This document shows positions 8,209-17,620 of a stretch of 40,684 nt of DNA, piece by piece; position 1 is the stretch's first letter, and the number at the start of each line of letters is the position of its first letter. A program made the position numbers and the translations under genes. Origin of the DNA: Myxococcales bacterium (GTDB taxonomy: Bacteria > Myxococcota_A > UBA9160 > SZUA-336); assembly GCA_013215565.1 (NCBI GenBank), contig JABSQV010000004.1, positions 110,591 through 151,274 on the forward strand, read 5' to 3'. The notes under the pieces were generated by a model. That model did no database searches, was not told where the DNA came from, and was given only the letters and a program-made list of their open reading frames with translations.

Positions 8209-10049
8209 TACTTCTTCCTTCTGCCGAATCCGAAGACGCCCTCGGATTTCGGTCGTTCGGACTCGCGTCGCATCTTGAGCAGGCGAAGCTCGCGCGCCGC
8301 CTCCACGTGATCCGGGTCCATGCTGAGCACCCTGCTGAACATTTTCTCCGCCCGGAGTAGGTCTCCGCAAGCCTTCTGAACCTGCCCGGCATAATAGTGC
8401 GGGGGCACCGCGTTGGGCGAGAGCCTGAGGGCGTTCTCGAGGTGGGCCGCAGCCTTCTCCAGCGCGTTCTCGGCGTCTGGATCCGCCAGATAGCAGGTCC
8501 AGCCGTAAAGCGCCTCGAACTCTCCCTCGGAGGGATCGAGCCGAAGCGCCCAATCGAATTGCTCGAGCGCGGCCGGGTAGTTCCGCTGCTTGAGCAGCGC
8601 CATGCCCTTCTGGAACTGGACCTCGGCGCGCAGCAGTTCGTTCCCGAGCTTTTCGGGGTCCTCACCGGGTGCGCGGAGCTTCGCCTCGTACTCCCGCCGC
8701 CGGTCCGGGTCGGAGAGCGCCTCGTGCGCCTCCGTGACCCGGGCAAAGAGCTTGCGGGCCAGTTCGCGCGCCTCGGCATCGGACCCGAAACGGTCCGGGT
8801 GAAAGCGCTTCGCGAGTTCGAAGAAGGCGGCCCGGACCCTGGCCTCCGGGGCACCCGCCTCGATGCCGAGCACGCCGAAATGGTCCTGCGACGCCTGGCA
8901 CTCCAGCAGTTCGCAGAGTTCCTCGACGCCGGCCCGGTCCGCGCGGGACGCGGCGCCCGGCACGCCGGTGTCCGACGGGCCGGTCAGGCCCACCAGGCGG
9001 AGTCCGAAGAGCGCGGCCGCGTGATCCGAGACGAGTTCATCCGGGGCCGCACCCCGCTCCAGCGCCGCCAGCAGCGCCGCAACGTGGTCGAGCGCGCGAG
9101 CTTCGGGCGTGAGCTTCCGGGCGTCGACGAGAACTTCTCCCGCCGCTGCGTGCGCCAGCGCGCGTTCCACGGAGGCGGGAGCGACCCGGGCCGCGGCATC
9201 CAGCAAAAGCGCCTGCGGGCACCGAGCCTCGAGGGCAGTAGCGCGGCTCAGCTGGCTGACCTCCGGCTCGAACCAGCTCTGGCCCTGCTCCCAGCCCAGG
9301 AGGTCCGCCAGTTTGTCCCGGCCCTGCTCGGCCAGCGCCCGATCCAGTGCCTGCGGCTCGATCGCGCCGAGCGCAATCAGCACCTGCCCCTGAAACGATC
9401 GATCCTCGCGCATCCGGGAGAGCGAGCGATCGAGGGTCGCCTGGTCGATGCGGCCGGCTGCCAGCAGGCGCCTTCCGAGACATTCGCGGACCACGTTCGA
9501 ACGAATCGCTACCGGGCGGCCGGCTTCGAGCAGTACCGCCTTCTTCGCTTTGCCCTGCCGCGCGTGCAGTGCGCCCGAGACCCCGTCCTGCATCGCCTGC
9601 CACAGCACCGCCCCGAAGCCGCGCTCCCCGAGCGGCATCTCGCCGGGCTGGGGTGCCGCGTCACCGCGCCGGCTCTCGGGACGTCCCAGGTACTTCCGGA
9701 GCAGGCGCCCGAGCGACTCCTCGGCAAAGGGTTTTTCGAGAAATTCCTCGCAGCCGAGTTCGCGGAGCCTGCGCGTGGCAGCGACGTCCTTGTACACGGC
9801 GCTCATCGGGACGACGGGGAGCGCGCGCTCGTCGGGGTTGGCGCGCAGTTCCTCCAGAACGGCGTAGCCGTCCGTTCGTGGCAGCAGAAGGTCGAGAAGG
9901 ACCAGGCCCGGCGTCGACTCGCGGATCGACCGCAGCGCCTCGATCCCGTCCTCGGCGCTCCGCGCCGGGTAGCCGAGCCTTGCGACCGCGCGCTCGAGGG
10001 CCTTCCGGAACGGAGCGTCGTCCTCGACGATCAATACGGCCTTGCTCAA
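8208..10049 (-). CDS. Response regulator fused to DUF4388, a J-domain and TPR repeats
   Basis: 613 residues. A receiver domain (1-115) has acidic Asp9-Asp10-Asp11 region, phospho-acceptor Asp53 in LVLLDLLLP and the switch Lys106 in EKPF. A DUF4388 module (about 140-260) follows, then a linker. A J-domain (388-458) keeps the HPD triad in KRFHPDRF, the signature needed to stimulate an Hsp70 ATPase. Three or so TPR-like repeats (470-590) end the protein. The start is TTG at 10049, preceded by AAGGAG (10057-10062) at 7 bases; an earlier in-frame TTG at 10079 lacks such a site. There is no DNA-binding or enzymatic output domain, so it probably links phosphorelay signals to protein contacts or DnaK. 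It overlaps ilvE by one base. Confidence 0.85.
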   Translation of the reverse strand: MSKAVLIVEDDAPFRKALERAVARLGYPARSAEDGIEALRSIRESTPGLVLLDLLLPRTDGYAVLEELRANPDERALPVVPMSAVYKDVAATRRLRELGCEEFLEKPFAEESLGRLLRKYLGRPESRRGDAAPQPGEMPLGERGFGAVLWQAMQDGVSGALHARQGKAKKAVLLEAGRPVAIRSNVVRECLGRRLLAAGRIDQATLDRSLSRMREDRSFQGQVLIALGAIEPQALDRALAEQGRDKLADLLGWEQGQSWFEPEVSQLSRATALEARCPQALLLDAAARVAPASVERALAHAAAGEVLVDARKLTPEARALDHVAALLAALERGAAPDELVSDHAAALFGLRLVGLTGPSDTGVPGAASRADRAGVEELCELLECQASQDHFGVLGIEAGAPEARVRAAFFELAKRFHPDRFGSDAEARELARKLFARVTEAHEALSDPDRRREYEAKLRAPGEDPEKLGNELLRAEVQFQKGMALLKQRNYPAALEQFDWALRLDPSEGEFEALYGWTCYLADPDAENALEKAAAHLENALRLSPNAVPPHYYAGQVQKACGDLLRAEKMFSRVLSMDPDHVEAARELRLLKMRRESERPKSEGVFGFGRRKK

Positions 10050-10146
10050 ACGCGGGCTCCTTGGGGAGACGAGGCTCAATCGGTATCGGCAATGACGCAG
10101 GCCGGTTTGAGCGAAGCGGGCGGCGGCCGGGCGGACGTCCTCCGGC

Positions 10147-11190
10147 TCAGGCGGACTTCTGTCTGCGAAGGCCGGCCGCGAGCGGCGCTCTAACCACCCC
10201 GGCCTCGGTGATGATGGCCGTCACCTGAGCGGCCGGAGTCACGTCGAACGCCGGATGCAGGGCAGGAACGCCCGGCGCCGAGATCCGCCGGCCCGCGAAG
10301 CATGTGACCTCGGCGGGGTCGCGCTGTTCGATCGGGATCGCGTCTCCATCCGGCATCTCGAGATCGACGGTCGACAGCGGCGCCGCGACGTAGAACGGGA
10401 TCCCGTGGAACTCGGCCAGCAGGGCGAGCGGATAGGTCCCGATCTTGTTGGCGACATCGCCGTTGGCCGCGATCCGATCGGCCCCGACCACCACCAGGTC
10501 GATCTCGCCGGCGCGCATGAGCGACCCCGGCATCGAGTCCGTGATCAGCGTGACCGGGATCCCGTCGCGGTCGAGTTCCCAGGTGGTGAGCCGCGCGCCC
10601 TGAAGAAAGGGCCGTGTCTCGGCGGCCAGCACCCGCTCGATCCTGCCCTCCCGTGCCGCCGAGCGCACCACCCCGAGCGCGGTTCCGTACCCGGCAGTGG
10701 CAAGCCCGCCCGCATTGCAGTGCGTGAGCAGCCGCGCGTGCTCCGGCACCAGCGGAGCGCCGTGCTCGCCGATCGCGCGACAGGTCGCGACGTCCTCCGC
10801 GTGGAGCGTCCGCGCGAACTCGCGTGCCTCTCGGCGCAGCGCCTCGGGGTCCACGCCCGCCTCGATCCGGGCGGCCAGCCGCTCGCGAACCCGCGTCAGC
10901 GCCCAGCTCAGGTTGACGGCGGTGGGCCGCGTCGCGGCCAGGCGCCGACAGGCTCGCTCGAGCCCGGCCTCGAGCTCTGCGTCGGAGCTTCGCGCGAGTT
11001 CAACCGCCACGCCCATCGCAGCTGCTACCCCGATTGCCGGAGCCCCGCGCACCGCCATGTCCTCGATCGCACGCGCGACCTCCTCGGCGCTGCGGAGTAG
11101 GAGATAGCGCTCGGCTTCCGGGAGGCAGCGCTGGTCGAGTATGCGCACACCGTCGTCATCGAGCCGGAGCGTGAAGAAGGGCTCTGTCAC
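10147..11190 (-). CDS. mtnA: S-methyl-5-thioribose-1-phosphate isomerase
   Basis: A 347-residue aldose-ketose isomerase of the methionine salvage pathway that converts MTR-1-P to MTRu-1-P. Diagnostic residues are present: [14 protein letters not shown] (45-58), catalytic Cys158 in [10 protein letters not shown] and catalytic Asp238 in [19 protein letters not shown]. The Cys and Asp positions agree with the B. subtilis enzyme (Cys160, Asp240). The GTG start at 11190 shares GTGA with the stop of the AsmA-like gene. No other mtn gene is nearby, so the isomerase stands alone here. A 97-base gap without obvious features separates it from the response-regulator fusion. Confidence 0.95.
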   Translation of the reverse strand: MTEPFFTLRLDDDGVRILDQRCLPEAERYLLLRSAEEVARAIEDMAVRGAPAIGVAAAMGVAVELARSSDAELEAGLERACRRLAATRPTAVNLSWALTRVRERLAARIEAGVDPEALRREAREFARTLHAEDVATCRAIGEHGAPLVPEHARLLTHCNAGGLATAGYGTALGVVRSAAREGRIERVLAAETRPFLQGARLTTWELDRDGIPVTLITDSMPGSLMRAGEIDLVVVGADRIAANGDVANKIGTYPLALLAEFHGIPFYVAAPLSTVDLEMPDGDAIPIEQRDPAEVTCFAGRRISAPGVPALHPAFDVTPAAQVTAIITEAGVVRAPLAAGLRRQKSA

Positions 11191-13007
11191 CGGCGATCCC
11201 GGCCGCCGCTCAGAATTCGATCGAGCAGTTGCTTCGCGGCTTCGACGTTTTCGCTGCCGATTCGCTCCTCGATCCTTTCGAGCAACGGACTCGCCGCCGC
11301 ATACTCGGAAGCGAGCGAGAGCAGCGTCGACGCTTCGATACGCACGCGGGGCCGGTAGAGGGTCCCCGTCACGCCTGCAATCGGGATCACGCGCCTGCGT
11401 TCGGAGCCACCGCCGAGCTGGCCGGGCCCGGCCTCGAAGTCGAGGGTCACGCGTCCCGCAAGGTCGAGTCCGGCATCTTCCAGACCGATCGAGCCACGCA
11501 GTTCAGCCCGCGCGCCCCGGTAGTCGAGCACGAGGTTGTTAGTCCAGGCCCGTCCGCCCTCGAGAATGAAGTCGGCGGAGAGCTGCCGGAACTCTTCCCG
11601 TTCGTAGCGGGAGAAGTTTCGCCCCCCGAGCCTCGCGAGCAGTACCGGAACCGATGCGAGACTTCCCTCGATAGAACTCAGCAGAGACAGACCGTGAATT
11701 CGCCCGTCGTCGATCTGGACGCGCCCGCGTCCGCTCAGGCTCTGGAACGGCCCCGCCCCTCCGGTCCTGCCCGCAAGCGACAGCTTCCCGAACAGGCGAC
11801 CGTCGACGCGGAGCCGCTTCGAGAACGCGGCGACGAGCGGTGCGACCTCCGCATTCTCGGCGACGGATTCGATTTCGAAGCTGCCGGAGTCGAGCGCGTA
11901 CAGGCCGCGCGCCCCGACGGTCGCTCCGCCGAAGTCGATCTCCACCGGGCCGATCCGGAGCTGCTGTTTCGCGAGATCGAAGCGGCCGCGCACCCGCGCG
12001 GGGCCTGCAGCGAGTGGAAGCTCTACGCCGTCGAATCGGCCCTCGCCGCGGAGATCCCAGCCCGCGTCCCGGAATCTCGCGGCCTCGAGGGCCCCGTACA
12101 GGACGCGGCCCCGGAGCCCAGCTCGACCATCGCTCCAAAGCGGCCCGAGGGATGCGAGATCGAGACTGCCCGACGGCACGCGAAGCGCGAAGCTCCGCTC
12201 ATCGAACTTCGCCGTAAACGGAATTCGGGCTTCTCCAAACACGATCTTGCCGGCAGAGACCTGCTCGACCGGCAACGCGGCGTCGAGTTTGCCCGAAACC
12301 CGAAGCGCCGTTCCGGCCGGCTTGCCCGCGCCGGTCGCGGTCGCGAGCACGGACCCGCTCAGATCCAGCTCGAAGCGTCCCGGAATTCGAAGCTCGAATC
12401 GCAGTGGCCCGTCGAGCCGAAGGCCGTCGCGCTCTCCGCCAAGGGTGCCGTCGAGCACGAGCCCGGCACGCTCGAGACCGCCCGAGCCGTCGAGGGCAAG
12501 GCTCCCCTCGGCCCGCACCTGCTCGAGCCGGACACTTCCGAACTCTAGGGTCGCGTCCCGGACCAGGATCCGATCGGCCACGACCGCGAAACCCAGCGCG
12601 GCTTCGGAGATCCCAGTGGACGCACTCGACGGCCCTGGCGCGGTGAAGTCCACAAACCCCTCCGCATCGGGAACCCGGAGCTGAGCTCCTTCGAGCACGA
12701 TCGTTCCGAGCACCACCCGGCCACCGAGCAGCGGCAGCAGGCGCAGCTCGAGCCGGACCTCGGGCACCCTGGCCAGCGCGCGCGCACCGCCACCCGGGTC
12801 CCCCACCCGCGTTCCCCGGAGCCGCAGCGCGGGAGGAAAGAAGGCGAGAGTGAGCGACTCAATCGTCACCGGCTGGCCGAGCGACTCCGAGACCGTGTCG
12901 GTCAGCCTGGTGCGCAGCGCTTCGGTATCGACCCGCCAGAGGATCAGGGCCAACGCCAGCGCGCCGAGCGCGAAGACCGCAGCCAGGATCCAGGCGAGGC
13001 GCCTCAC
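11187..13007 (-). CDS. AsmA-family envelope protein
   Basis: 606 residues with one N-terminal membrane anchor (about 4-24, very Ala/Leu-rich) followed by the AsmA pattern [20 protein letters not shown] and a long beta-rich body with repeated 'L-x-L/G-x-L' strands, ending in '[13 protein letters not shown]'. AsmA-like proteins (AsmA, TamB, YhdP relatives) span the periplasm and are implicated in phospholipid transport to the outer membrane. The frame is open further up inside gatA, but GTG at 13007 gives the membrane anchor and overlaps the gatA stop by GTGA. It also overlaps mtnA downstream by GTGA. Subfamily not resolved. Confidence 0.8.
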   Translation of the reverse strand: MRRLAWILAAVFALGALALALILWRVDTEALRTRLTDTVSESLGQPVTIESLTLAFFPPALRLRGTRVGDPGGGARALARVPEVRLELRLLPLLGGRVVLGTIVLEGAQLRVPDAEGFVDFTAPGPSSASTGISEAALGFAVVADRILVRDATLEFGSVRLEQVRAEGSLALDGSGGLERAGLVLDGTLGGERDGLRLDGPLRFELRIPGRFELDLSGSVLATATGAGKPAGTALRVSGKLDAALPVEQVSAGKIVFGEARIPFTAKFDERSFALRVPSGSLDLASLGPLWSDGRAGLRGRVLYGALEAARFRDAGWDLRGEGRFDGVELPLAAGPARVRGRFDLAKQQLRIGPVEIDFGGATVGARGLYALDSGSFEIESVAENAEVAPLVAAFSKRLRVDGRLFGKLSLAGRTGGAGPFQSLSGRGRVQIDDGRIHGLSLLSSIEGSLASVPVLLARLGGRNFSRYEREEFRQLSADFILEGGRAWTNNLVLDYRGARAELRGSIGLEDAGLDLAGRVTLDFEAGPGQLGGGSERRRVIPIAGVTGTLYRPRVRIEASTLLSLASEYAAASPLLERIEERIGSENVEAAKQLLDRILSGGRDRR

Positions 13008-14479
13008 GCGGTGGTACCGGAAAGTTCCGGCACGTCGCGATGAAATCCGGTCCGCTCCAGGAAGGCGTCGGCGGCTCGCAGCAGCGTCGGCTCGTCCAGG
13101 GGACGGCCGATCATCTGCAGTCCCACCGGGAGTCTTCCCGAGCGGCCGCACGGGACCGAGAGCGCCGGCAGGCCCGCGAGGTTGACGCTCACCGTGAAGA
13201 CATCGGAGAGATACATCGCGAGTGGATCGTCGACGCGCTCTCCGAGCGGCCAGGCCGGCCCGGGCGTCGTCGGGGTCGCGATCAGATCACAGCGTTCGAA
13301 CGCGGCTTCGAAGTCGCGGCGCACGAGGGTTCGTACCTGCTGAGCCTTTCGATAGTAGGCGTCGTAGTATCCGGCCGAGAGCACGAAAGTCCCGAGAAGA
13401 ATGCGGCGTTTGACCTCGCCGCCGAAGCCGCTCGAACGCGTATTCAGATACATCTCGTCGAGCGAGTCGCCGGGCACACGCAGGCCGTACTTTACGCCGT
13501 CGTAGCGAGACAGGTTAGAGGACGCCTCGGCGGTACAGATCAGATAGTAGGCGGCGATCGCATATTCCGTGAGCGGGAGCGAGAGCTCGACCGGAATCGC
13601 TCCGAGTTCCTCGAGCGTCGCCAGCGCAGCGTCGAGCGCCTCGCGGGTTCCGGGGTCGAGTCCTTTAGCGTCGAAGAATTCCCGCGGCAGGCCGACGCGC
13701 AGTCCCGCAATCGAGCCCGAGAGTTCAGACGTGTAGTCGGGAACCGGCGCGTCGAGGGAGGTGGAGTCGAGCGGGTCGTTGCCCGCGATCACGCCGAGCA
13801 GCAGGGCGGCGTCGCGCGCCGAGTGCGTCAGGGGTCCGACCTGGTCAAGCGAGCTCGCGAATGCGACGAGTCCGTAGCGCGACACACGGCCATAGGTCGG
13901 CTTGAGACCCACCACGCCGCACAGGGCGGCCGGCTGCCGGATCGACCCCCCCGTGTCGGACCCGAGCGCGACCGGGACCTCGCGTGCCGCGATCGCAGCA
14001 GCACTTCCGCCGCTCGAGCCGCCGGGAACCCGCGCGAGGTCCCAGGGGTTGCGCGTCGGCTTCACCGACGAGTTCTCACAGGAGGAACCCATCGCGAACT
14101 CGTCCATGTTCGTGGTTCCGAGCGCCACCATCCCGGCCTTTCGAAGACGCGCGAGCACCGTGGCCTCGTACGGAGCGCGCATGCCGCGCAGGATCCTGGA
14201 CGCACAACTCGTCTCGAAATCGGGGCTCACCAGGTTGTCCTTCACAGCGAAGGGAAGGCCGTGAAGCGGTCCGCGCTCCGCCCCCTTCGCGCGCGCGCGG
14301 TCGGCCTCGGACGCTTCGCGCAGCGCCGCTTCACTGCGCAGCGAAAGAAACGCCCCGACCTGGTCGTCCACGGCTGCAACTCGATCGAGCGATGCGCCCA
14401 CGGCCTCGACGCAACTGGCTTCGCCCCGAGCCACACAGGCCGAGAGTTCGTCGAGCCCGAGCTGCCAGAGTTCACTCAC
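13004..14479 (-). CDS. gatA: Glutamyl-tRNA(Gln)/aspartyl-tRNA(Asn) amidotransferase subunit A
   Basis: A 491-residue amidase-signature enzyme that releases ammonia from glutamine for the GatCAB complex, which corrects Glu-tRNA(Gln) and/or Asp-tRNA(Asn). The Ser-cisSer-Lys triad is intact: Lys80 in LPFAVKDN, Ser155 in PGGSSGGSA and Ser179 in DTGGSIRQPA, within one residue of S. aureus GatA. The GTG start shares GTGA with the gatC stop. gatB is not in this window. Identification is secure. Confidence 0.97.
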   Translation of the reverse strand: MSELWQLGLDELSACVARGEASCVEAVGASLDRVAAVDDQVGAFLSLRSEAALREASEADRARAKGAERGPLHGLPFAVKDNLVSPDFETSCASRILRGMRAPYEATVLARLRKAGMVALGTTNMDEFAMGSSCENSSVKPTRNPWDLARVPGGSSGGSAAAIAAREVPVALGSDTGGSIRQPAALCGVVGLKPTYGRVSRYGLVAFASSLDQVGPLTHSARDAALLLGVIAGNDPLDSTSLDAPVPDYTSELSGSIAGLRVGLPREFFDAKGLDPGTREALDAALATLEELGAIPVELSLPLTEYAIAAYYLICTAEASSNLSRYDGVKYGLRVPGDSLDEMYLNTRSSGFGGEVKRRILLGTFVLSAGYYDAYYRKAQQVRTLVRRDFEAAFERCDLIATPTTPGPAWPLGERVDDPLAMYLSDVFTVSVNLAGLPALSVPCGRSGRLPVGLQMIGRPLDEPTLLRAADAFLERTGFHRDVPELSGTTA

Positions 14480-14763
14480 TCGAGGACCTTGGGAACCACC
14501 AGGGCCGTACCCTCGTACTCGGGCGCGTTGCGGAGCGCCTCGTCGGCGGGTAGCACGCGTTCGACCCGGTCCTCCCGCATTGGCGTCGTGACGTCGAACA
14601 GGTGTGCGGTCGGAGGAACCTCTCGGGTGTCGAGTTCCTCGAGCTTGCCGACGTAGTCGAGGATCGCTTCCAGATCCCGCAGCATGCCCTCGCGCTCCGA
14701 GTCCTCGAAGCGAAGTCTCGCGAGCATCGCGAGCTCGTCGAGCAGCCGCTGGCCGATCTTCAT
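14476..14763 (-). CDS. gatC: Glutamyl-tRNA(Gln)/aspartyl-tRNA(Asn) amidotransferase subunit C
   Basis: A 95-residue helper subunit that wraps between GatA and GatB. The N-terminal helix (LLDELAMLARLRFEDSERE, 7-25) and the DVTTPMREDRVE segment (53-64) are typical of GatC, as is the length. It is the first gene of the minus-strand operon; the stop overlaps gatA by four bases. The ATG at 14763 has no Shine-Dalgarno; a TAGCCT box ends 9 bases upstream, so the mRNA may have almost no leader. Confidence 0.95.
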   Translation of the reverse strand: MKIGQRLLDELAMLARLRFEDSEREGMLRDLEAILDYVGKLEELDTREVPPTAHLFDVTTPMREDRVERVLPADEALRNAPEYEGTALVVPKVLE

Positions 14764-14772
14764 GGGCCCGTC

Positions 14773-14778
14773 AGGCTA
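14773..14778 (-). promoter_or_regulatory. -10-like box of gatC, near-leaderless geometry
   Basis: TAGCCT on the minus strand, the same hexamer as in front of ispG, 9 bases before the ATG. No -35 match seen. Confidence 0.35.
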
Positions 14779-14873
14779 CCCCAGCCGGCGGGGGCGCGCC
14801 CAGCACCCCCTGAGCACGCCTCGGCCGCGGTCGGCCCGGGGCGGGCGCCGCACTCCCGACCCGCGTCGGCCCC

Positions 14874-14919
14874 AGCTTCGAAGCTTCCCGTTGCGGGGGA
14901 AACGGCGACGCCCGTCGCC
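14874..14919. repeat. Palindrome and hairpin in the gatC-thiI divergent gap
   Basis: The gap holds a 12-base perfect palindrome, AGCTTCGAAGCT (14874-14885), and an inverted repeat, GGCGAC/GTCGCC with loop GCCC (14904-14919), directly upstream of the thiI -10-like box. Either could be an operator. Nothing else stands out in the 178-base gap. Confidence 0.3.
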
Positions 14920-14927
14920 CGCGCCCC

Positions 14928-14933
14928 TATAGT
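14928..14933 (+). promoter_or_regulatory. -10 box of thiI, leaderless geometry
   Basis: TATAGT, five of six to the consensus, ends 8 bases before the GTG at 14942. No Shine-Dalgarno fits between, so the transcript would begin about at the start codon. Confidence 0.45.
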
Positions 14934-14941
14934 AGCGGGCC

Positions 14942-16111
14942 GTGCTCGTCGTCATCCACTACGCCGAGATCGGGCTCAAGGGGAAGAACCGGCCCTTTTT
15001 TGAGGGCCAGCTTCTCGGCAACCTGCAGCGCGTGCTCGACCCTCTGGCTGCGCCGAAGACGGTTCGGTCGCGCCGCCTGTACGGGCGGCTGGTCGTGGAA
15101 CTTCCCGACCAGGTGCCGTTCGAGGAGGTCTCGCGCCGAATTCGACGGATCTTCGGCGTTGCGCACTTCGGACGCGCACGCTCCTGCGCGCCGCAGCCGG
15201 AGGAAATCGAGAAGACCACGGTCGAATTGATGACCGAGCGCAGACCGGAATCCTTTGGGATCCGGGTACGCCGGATCGAGAAGCGACACCCGTTCAGTTC
15301 GCAGGCGCTCGCGACCCGGCTGGGGGCGGCCGTGCAGGCGGTCACGGGGGCACGGGTCGATCTCGGAAGCCCGGATGTCTGGGTTGACGTCCACGTGCTC
15401 TCGGACGAGGCCCTGATCCGAGCCGAGCAGATCCAGGGTCCGGGAGGCATGCCAGTCGGGAGCGCGGGCCGGATCGTCTCCCTGATCTCGGGCGGGATCG
15501 ATTCCCCCGTCGCCTCGCTGCTGGCGCTCAAGCGAGGATGCAAGGCGCTCTTCGTTCACTTCCACAGCCATCCGTTCACGAGCGCCGCGTCGCAGCAGAA
15601 GGTGCGCGATCTGGTCGCGCTGCTCGCACAGTATCAGGGCCGATCGCGACTGATCCTGGTACCGTTCGGGACGCTTCAGCAGACCCTGGTGCAAGAGACA
15701 GCTCCCGGGCCCCGGATTGTGCTCTACCGGCGCTTCATGCTCCGCATCGCCGAGCGCATCGCGGCGCGAAACGGCGCGCACGCGCTGGTGACGGGAGAGA
15801 GCCTGAGCCAGGTGTCGTCCCAGACGCTCGCGAACGTGGACACCATCAACCGGGCTGCTACGCTGCCGGTGCTGCGGCCCCTGATCGGGCTCGACAAGGC
15901 GGAGATCATCGAACGTGCCCGAACACTCGGCAGTTTCGAGATCTCGATCGAGCCCGCCGATGACTGCTGCAGTTACCTGATGCCGCGCCGGCCCGCAACC
16001 AGGACCCGGCCGGCGCAACTCGAGAAGATCGAACGCGCTCTGGACGTTGAAGGTCTCGTCGAAGCGGCGCTCGCCAGAATCGAGGAAGAAGAGATTCATG
16101 CAGCGGATTGA
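14942..16111 (+). CDS. thiI: tRNA 4-thiouridine synthase, short form without rhodanese domain
   Basis: 389 residues. The N-terminal ferredoxin-like and THUMP regions (1-165) start with HYAEIGLKGKNRPFFE, and the PP-loop ATPase domain has SLISGGIDSPVASLLALKRG near residue 180-195. ThiI adenylates U8 of tRNA and transfers sulfur to make s4U; it also serves thiazole synthesis in some bacteria. The C-terminal rhodanese domain with the persulfide cysteine of E. coli ThiI (Cys456) is absent, so sulfur must come from a partner. The equivalent of Cys344 may be one of the cysteines in DDCCSYLMPRRP near the C-terminus. The GTG start matches the family N-terminus. Confidence 0.93.
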   Translation: MLVVIHYAEIGLKGKNRPFFEGQLLGNLQRVLDPLAAPKTVRSRRLYGRLVVELPDQVPFEEVSRRIRRIFGVAHFGRARSCAPQPEEIEKTTVELMTERRPESFGIRVRRIEKRHPFSSQALATRLGAAVQAVTGARVDLGSPDVWVDVHVLSDEALIRAEQIQGPGGMPVGSAGRIVSLISGGIDSPVASLLALKRGCKALFVHFHSHPFTSAASQQKVRDLVALLAQYQGRSRLILVPFGTLQQTLVQETAPGPRIVLYRRFMLRIAERIAARNGAHALVTGESLSQVSSQTLANVDTINRAATLPVLRPLIGLDKAEIIERARTLGSFEISIEPADDCCSYLMPRRPATRTRPAQLEKIERALDVEGLVEAALARIEEEEIHAAD

Positions 16112-16141
16112 GGCGTGCTCCCAGGTCGACCGGAACCGGCG

Positions 16142-17620
16142 ATGACCGAAGAACTCGACAGCTTCGAAAGCCTGTCGCCCGAAATCCGGCGCGGCATCGA
16201 CGACCTGGGCTGGAGCGAGCCGATGCCGGTCCAGGCCCGGGTCATCCCGAAGATCCGAAGTGGGCACGACCTGATGGTCCAGGCCGTGACCGGAAGCGGA
16301 AAGACCGGCGCGTTCGGGATTCCCCTGCTTGAGGCGATCGATGCGGAACTTCGGGCGCCGCAGGGGCTCGTGCTGCTGCCGACCCGAGAACTCGCCGGCC
16401 AGGTCGCGCGGGAACTCCAGATCATGGGGAACTACTGCGGCATCGAGACCCTGCCGATCTACGGCGGGGTCGCGTACGGGCCGCAGCTCGAGGGCCTCGA
16501 GCGCGGCGCGCAGATCATTACGGGCACGCCCGGCCGGATTCTGGATCACCTGAACTCGGGCCGCATGAAGCTGAACCGCGTACGACTTCTGATCTTCGAC
16601 GAAGCCGACGAATTGCTCTCGCTCGGATTCTGGCCCGACATGCGCGAAATCCAGAGCTTCCTTCCGCGCCGGCGTCAGTCGGGGCTGTTTTCGGCCACGA
16701 TGCCCGAGCGCGTGCGCTCGCTCGCCCGCTCGTTCCTGACCGAGCCGGAGTTCATCTCGCTCACGCGGGGGGGCGCCGAGAGCCCGGAGGAGATCGAACA
16801 CTACCACTACGTGGTGTCGGCTCAGACGAAGGAGAAGGAACTGCTGCGGATTCTGGAGGACGAAGCCCCCGACTCCGCGATCATCTTCTGCAACACGCGC
16901 GCCGACGTGCGCTACCTGAGCGCGTTGCTGCAGCGAAACCATCTCGACGCAGACATGATTCAGGGCGAGATGTCGCAGGCGGCGCGCGAGTCGGTGATGA
17001 AGCGGATCAAGGCGGGGAAACTCAGGTTTCTCGTCGCCACCGACGTGGCGGCACGCGGGATCGACATCAGCGACCTCTCTCACGTGATTTCGTACAGTAC
17101 GCCCGAGTCTCCCGAGGTGTACCTGCACCGTACGGGACGCACGGGGCGCGCCGGAAAGGCAGGAACCGCGATCTCGCTCGTCTCGGGCCTCGACATCGGG
17201 AACTTCCGAAACCTGGAGAAAGTGAACCGCATGACGATCCCCGAACGGCCGCTTCCCAACGAGGCTTCGCTGGTCGAGAAGAACGCAGAACGGGTTCGGG
17301 TGCAGATCGAGCATCAACTTCGCGAACTCCCCGAGCACGAGCGGCGAACCCGCCAGGAGCAGTTCCTGCCGGTGGTCGAACGCCTGCTGGCCGACGACGA
17401 GGGCAAGCAGGACCTCGCCGCGGTGCTCTATCACTACCTGAGTGGACACACCGAGGTGTCGACCCCGGCCACCCCGGATCCGGTCGCGGAGGATACGGGC
17501 CCCCCGGCCGAGCCTCGCGCGCGGGAACCCGGGACGCCGACCGCCCCGGGCGACGGGGGCGGAGGGCGGCCGGCCGGGCGGCATCGCCGGCGCCGGCGGC
17601 GTGCACCGGACACGCGCTAG
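16142..17620 (+). CDS. DEAD-box ATP-dependent RNA helicase
   Basis: 492 residues with all core motifs: Q-motif region at 7-30, Walker A AVTGSGKT (48-55), PTREL (80-84), DEAD (153-156), SAT (184-186), ARGID (304-308) and HRTGRTGR (329-336). After the core comes an acidic/helical stretch and a Pro/Gly-rich, Arg-rich tail (RHRRRRRR near the end) likely to contact RNA. It has no DbpA-type RNA-recognition domain. It resembles the DeaD/CsdA/CshA group that acts in ribosome assembly, RNA decay and cold adaptation; the exact orthologue cannot be named. ATG at 16142 was chosen over a GTG nine codons earlier. It lies 30 bases after thiI. Confidence 0.93.
   Translation: MTEELDSFESLSPEIRRGIDDLGWSEPMPVQARVIPKIRSGHDLMVQAVTGSGKTGAFGIPLLEAIDAELRAPQGLVLLPTRELAGQVARELQIMGNYCGIETLPIYGGVAYGPQLEGLERGAQIITGTPGRILDHLNSGRMKLNRVRLLIFDEADELLSLGFWPDMREIQSFLPRRRQSGLFSATMPERVRSLARSFLTEPEFISLTRGGAESPEEIEHYHYVVSAQTKEKELLRILEDEAPDSAIIFCNTRADVRYLSALLQRNHLDADMIQGEMSQAARESVMKRIKAGKLRFLVATDVAARGIDISDLSHVISYSTPESPEVYLHRTGRTGRAGKAGTAISLVSGLDIGNFRNLEKVNRMTIPERPLPNEASLVEKNAERVRVQIEHQLRELPEHERRTRQEQFLPVVERLLADDEGKQDLAAVLYHYLSGHTEVSTPATPDPVAEDTGPPAEPRAREPGTPTAPGDGGGGRPAGRHRRRRRRAPDTR

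Noticed and set aside
8397..10193. Long plus-strand frame opposite the response-regulator fusion
   Set aside because: The minus-strand product has receiver, J and TPR motifs; the plus-strand translation has none and is rich in Arg, Gly and Pro.
13040..14656. Plus-strand frame opposite gatA and gatC
   Set aside because: Shadow of gatA/gatC, whose catalytic triad and overlaps are intact.
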